Shown here: positions 6,809-7,695 of the stretch, piece after piece
Layout: the number at the start of each line of letters is the position of its first letter
How positions within the stretch are numbered: the first letter of the stretch is position 1
NCBI GenBank assembly: GCA_910577805.1
Contig: CAJTOE010000116.1
Span: 1 to 7,695, forward strand
Source of the DNA: an uncultured Oscillospiraceae bacterium
GTDB taxonomy: Bacteria > Bacillota > Clostridia > Oscillospirales > Oscillospiraceae
DNA: 7,695 bases
Reading direction: 5' to 3'
Program-made: the position numbers and the translations under genes
The notes under the pieces: generated by a model
Database searches by the model: none
What the model was told of the DNA's origin: nothing
The model's input: only the letters and a program-made list of their open reading frames with translations

Positions 6809-6821
6809 TTCGTCAAACGAA
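6809..6821. promoter_or_regulatory. Candidate FadR-subfamily GntR operator
   Basis: TTCGTCAAACGAA is an inverted repeat (TTCGT-CAA-ACGAA), and its inner 11 bases (6810-6820) match the published FadR-subfamily consensus TNGTNNNACNA exactly. A FadR/FCD-type GntR regulator is encoded 126 bases away. The site is about 60 bases upstream of the surface-protein transcription start and the same order of distance from the regulator promoter. A weaker GT-N3-AC match (GTCAGAC, 6828-6834) lies 16 bases further on. Function is inferred from consensus and context. Confidence 0.55.
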
Positions 6822-6853
6822 ACAAACGTCAGACTTCACATGCACCAGAAGCC

Positions 6854-6871
6854 TTCCCCCTCACGGGGGAA
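6854..6871. repeat. GC-rich hairpin between divergent promoters
   Basis: TTCCCCC (6854-6860) and GGGGGAA (6865-6871) form a perfect 7-bp stem with a TCAC loop. It lies directly upstream of the GntR-gene -35 and has no T-run on either strand, so it is not an obvious terminator. It could be a regulatory structure or a remnant of a dispersed intergenic palindrome. No second copy occurs in this window. Confidence 0.5.
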
Positions 6872-6876
6872 ATCAG

Positions 6877-6906
6877 TTGACTTTCCTGACGGTGTTAGAA
6901 TATAAT
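6877..6906 (+). promoter_or_regulatory. Sigma-A type promoter of the GntR-family gene
   Basis: TTGACT (6877-6882) and a perfect TATAAT (6901-6906) are separated by 18 bases. Both hexamers are near consensus. The start codon at 6947 lies 40 bases beyond the -10, preceded by GAGGGGG (6932-6938) eight bases before the ATG. Confidence 0.75.
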
Positions 6907-6917
6907 ACGAGTCAGGA
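6884..6917. promoter_or_regulatory. Inverted repeat flanking the GntR-gene -10 element
   Basis: TCCTGAC (6884-6890) and GTCAGGA (6911-6917) are exact reverse complements with 20 bases between them, enclosing the -10. Arms on the same face around a -10 suit an autoregulatory operator. The arms share GTCAG with the GTCAGAC element at 6828. Chance occurrence cannot be excluded. Confidence 0.35.
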
Positions 6918-6946
6918 CAGAAACGAAAAACGAGGGGGCGCACAAT

Positions 6947-7597
6947 ATGGAACCTATGGGTCTGCGTGAGATTGCAAGAGTTCCGCTGAGTGAACGCGTG
7001 TATCGTACTCTGATGGAGCTGATCGCAGACGGGTCCATTCCGCCGGGGGCGGAGTTAAAGGAGCAGCATCTGGCCAAACAGTTTAAGGTCAGTGCCACGC
7101 CGGTGCGGGAGGCCTTGAAGCGTCTGGCCAGCGACGGGATGGTGGAGATCATCCCCTACCGCGGCGCGGTGGTCCGGACGCTGAACAAGCGGGAGATCGA
7201 CGAGGCCTACGCCTGCCGTGAGGCCCTGGAGCATCTGGCGGTTTCGGAGGCCATTGCACATATGGAGCCGCAGAACATCCAGGAGTTATATGGCCTGACC
7301 GAAGCTTACCGCGAGTCGGCGGACCCCAGTGAAATCTGTGCGTTAAGCCAGCAGTTTGACGAGTACATCTACCGGATGGCCCAAAACCATACACTCTACG
7401 AATTGCTGGGTATGCTCAAGGGGACGATCAGCCGGGACAAAAAGTACTCCTCCGCCAATATCGAACGCCGTGCCGCGATTTACGAGGAGCACAGAGCCAT
7501 TGTTGCGGCAATCGAGTCGCAGGACAAGGAGCGAGCCCGGCAGGCAGTTTCCAACCACATCCGGAACGGACGCAGTTTTATCGAAGAAAAAGGTTAA
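6947..7597 (+). CDS. GntR-family transcriptional regulator, FadR subfamily (FCD domain)
   Basis: A 216-residue DNA-binding regulator, cytoplasmic and presumably dimeric. Residues 6-78 form the winged helix-turn-helix (LSERVYRTLMELIADGSIPPG, then LAKQFKVSATPVREALKRLASDGMVEIIPYRGAVV), with the hallmark TPVREAL recognition segment. Residues about 82-210 form the all-helical FCD effector domain. In typical FCD proteins a metal is held by Asp and His in a DxxxH motif plus two later His. Here the later pair is present (EEHRAI, His182; SNHIRNG, His204), but DxxxH is replaced by Ser134-Gln-Gln-Phe-Asp138, so the site is altered. FCD regulators often sense small carboxylic acids; the ligand here is unknown. 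The gene stands alone, divergent from the SLH surface protein with 234 bases between them, which makes that gene and its own promoter the likeliest targets. Confidence 0.93.
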   Translation: MEPMGLREIARVPLSERVYRTLMELIADGSIPPGAELKEQHLAKQFKVSATPVREALKRLASDGMVEIIPYRGAVVRTLNKREIDEAYACREALEHLAVSEAIAHMEPQNIQELYGLTEAYRESADPSEICALSQQFDEYIYRMAQNHTLYELLGMLKGTISRDKKYSSANIERRAAIYEEHRAIVAAIESQDKERARQAVSNHIRNGRSFIEEKG

Positions 7598-7629
7598 GAG
7601 GGTGGGACATCGGTTCCCGCCCTCTTTTT
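7596..7629 (+). terminator. Intrinsic terminator of the GntR-family gene
   Basis: AAGAGGGTGGGA (7596-7607) pairs with TCCCGCCCTCTT (7615-7626), a 12-bp stem with one G-T wobble and a 7-base loop, followed by a T-run ending at 7629. The stem begins inside the TAA stop codon (7595-7597). Confidence 0.9.
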
Positions 7630-7695
7630 ATGCAATTTTCACAAAATACACCCCCATATTCTGTGATATAGGAGAAAATCTGCGAAAGGGGTTGA
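7630..7695 (+). other. Probable leader of a further plus-strand gene, cut by the window edge
   Basis: This AT-rich stretch follows the terminator and has loosely promoter-like elements (TTCACA at 7638-7643 and TGATAT at 7664-7669, with a long 20-base gap). It ends in GAAAGGGG (7684-7691), which could be a Shine-Dalgarno for a start codon just beyond the window. No coding sequence is visible. Confidence 0.3.

Overview
The window looks like chromosomal DNA from a fairly GC-rich Gram-positive anaerobe of the Clostridia, most like gut Oscillospiraceae. This is inferred from the combination of a SleB-type cell-wall hydrolase, an AIM24-family protein, a secreted protein anchored by three SLH domains, purine-rich Shine-Dalgarno sites and strong intrinsic terminators. 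No rRNA, tRNA, CRISPR array, transposase or phage gene was found.

Layout, left to right. (1) Bases 1-811, minus strand: the first 270 codons of a LacI-family repressor whose 3' end lies outside the window. Its leader holds a 28-bp near-perfect palindrome that is a good candidate operator. (2) Bases 1090-1791, plus strand: a secreted or lipid-anchored SleB/CwlJ-type hydrolase with its own promoter, divergent from the repressor. It ends at a bidirectional terminator shared with (3). (3) Bases 1878-2555, minus strand: an AIM24 (TIGR00266) family protein. (4) Bases 2735-6712, minus strand: a 1325-residue surface protein with a signal peptide, a beta-rich (probably beta-helical) N-terminal region, three Big_3-like Ig repeats, an InlB-B-like repeat, a Gly/Ser/Asn linker, an unclassified pre-SLH module and three SLH domains. 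(5) Bases 6947-7597, plus strand: a FadR-subfamily (FCD) GntR regulator, divergent from the surface protein and closed by a terminator. The last 66 bases appear to be the leader of a further gene.

The window is a set of single-gene transcription units concerned with the cell envelope, with two regulators at its edges. The most testable regulatory idea is that the GntR protein controls the SLH surface-protein gene. The 234-bp divergent intergenic region contains an exact match to the FadR-subfamily operator consensus TNGTNNNACNA. The most unusual sequence signals are a sharp codon-use boundary inside the surface-protein gene near 5.23 kb, recently duplicated Ig modules, the large palindrome in the repressor leader and the altered metal site of the GntR protein. 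I found no convincing evidence for a wholly new multi-gene system.
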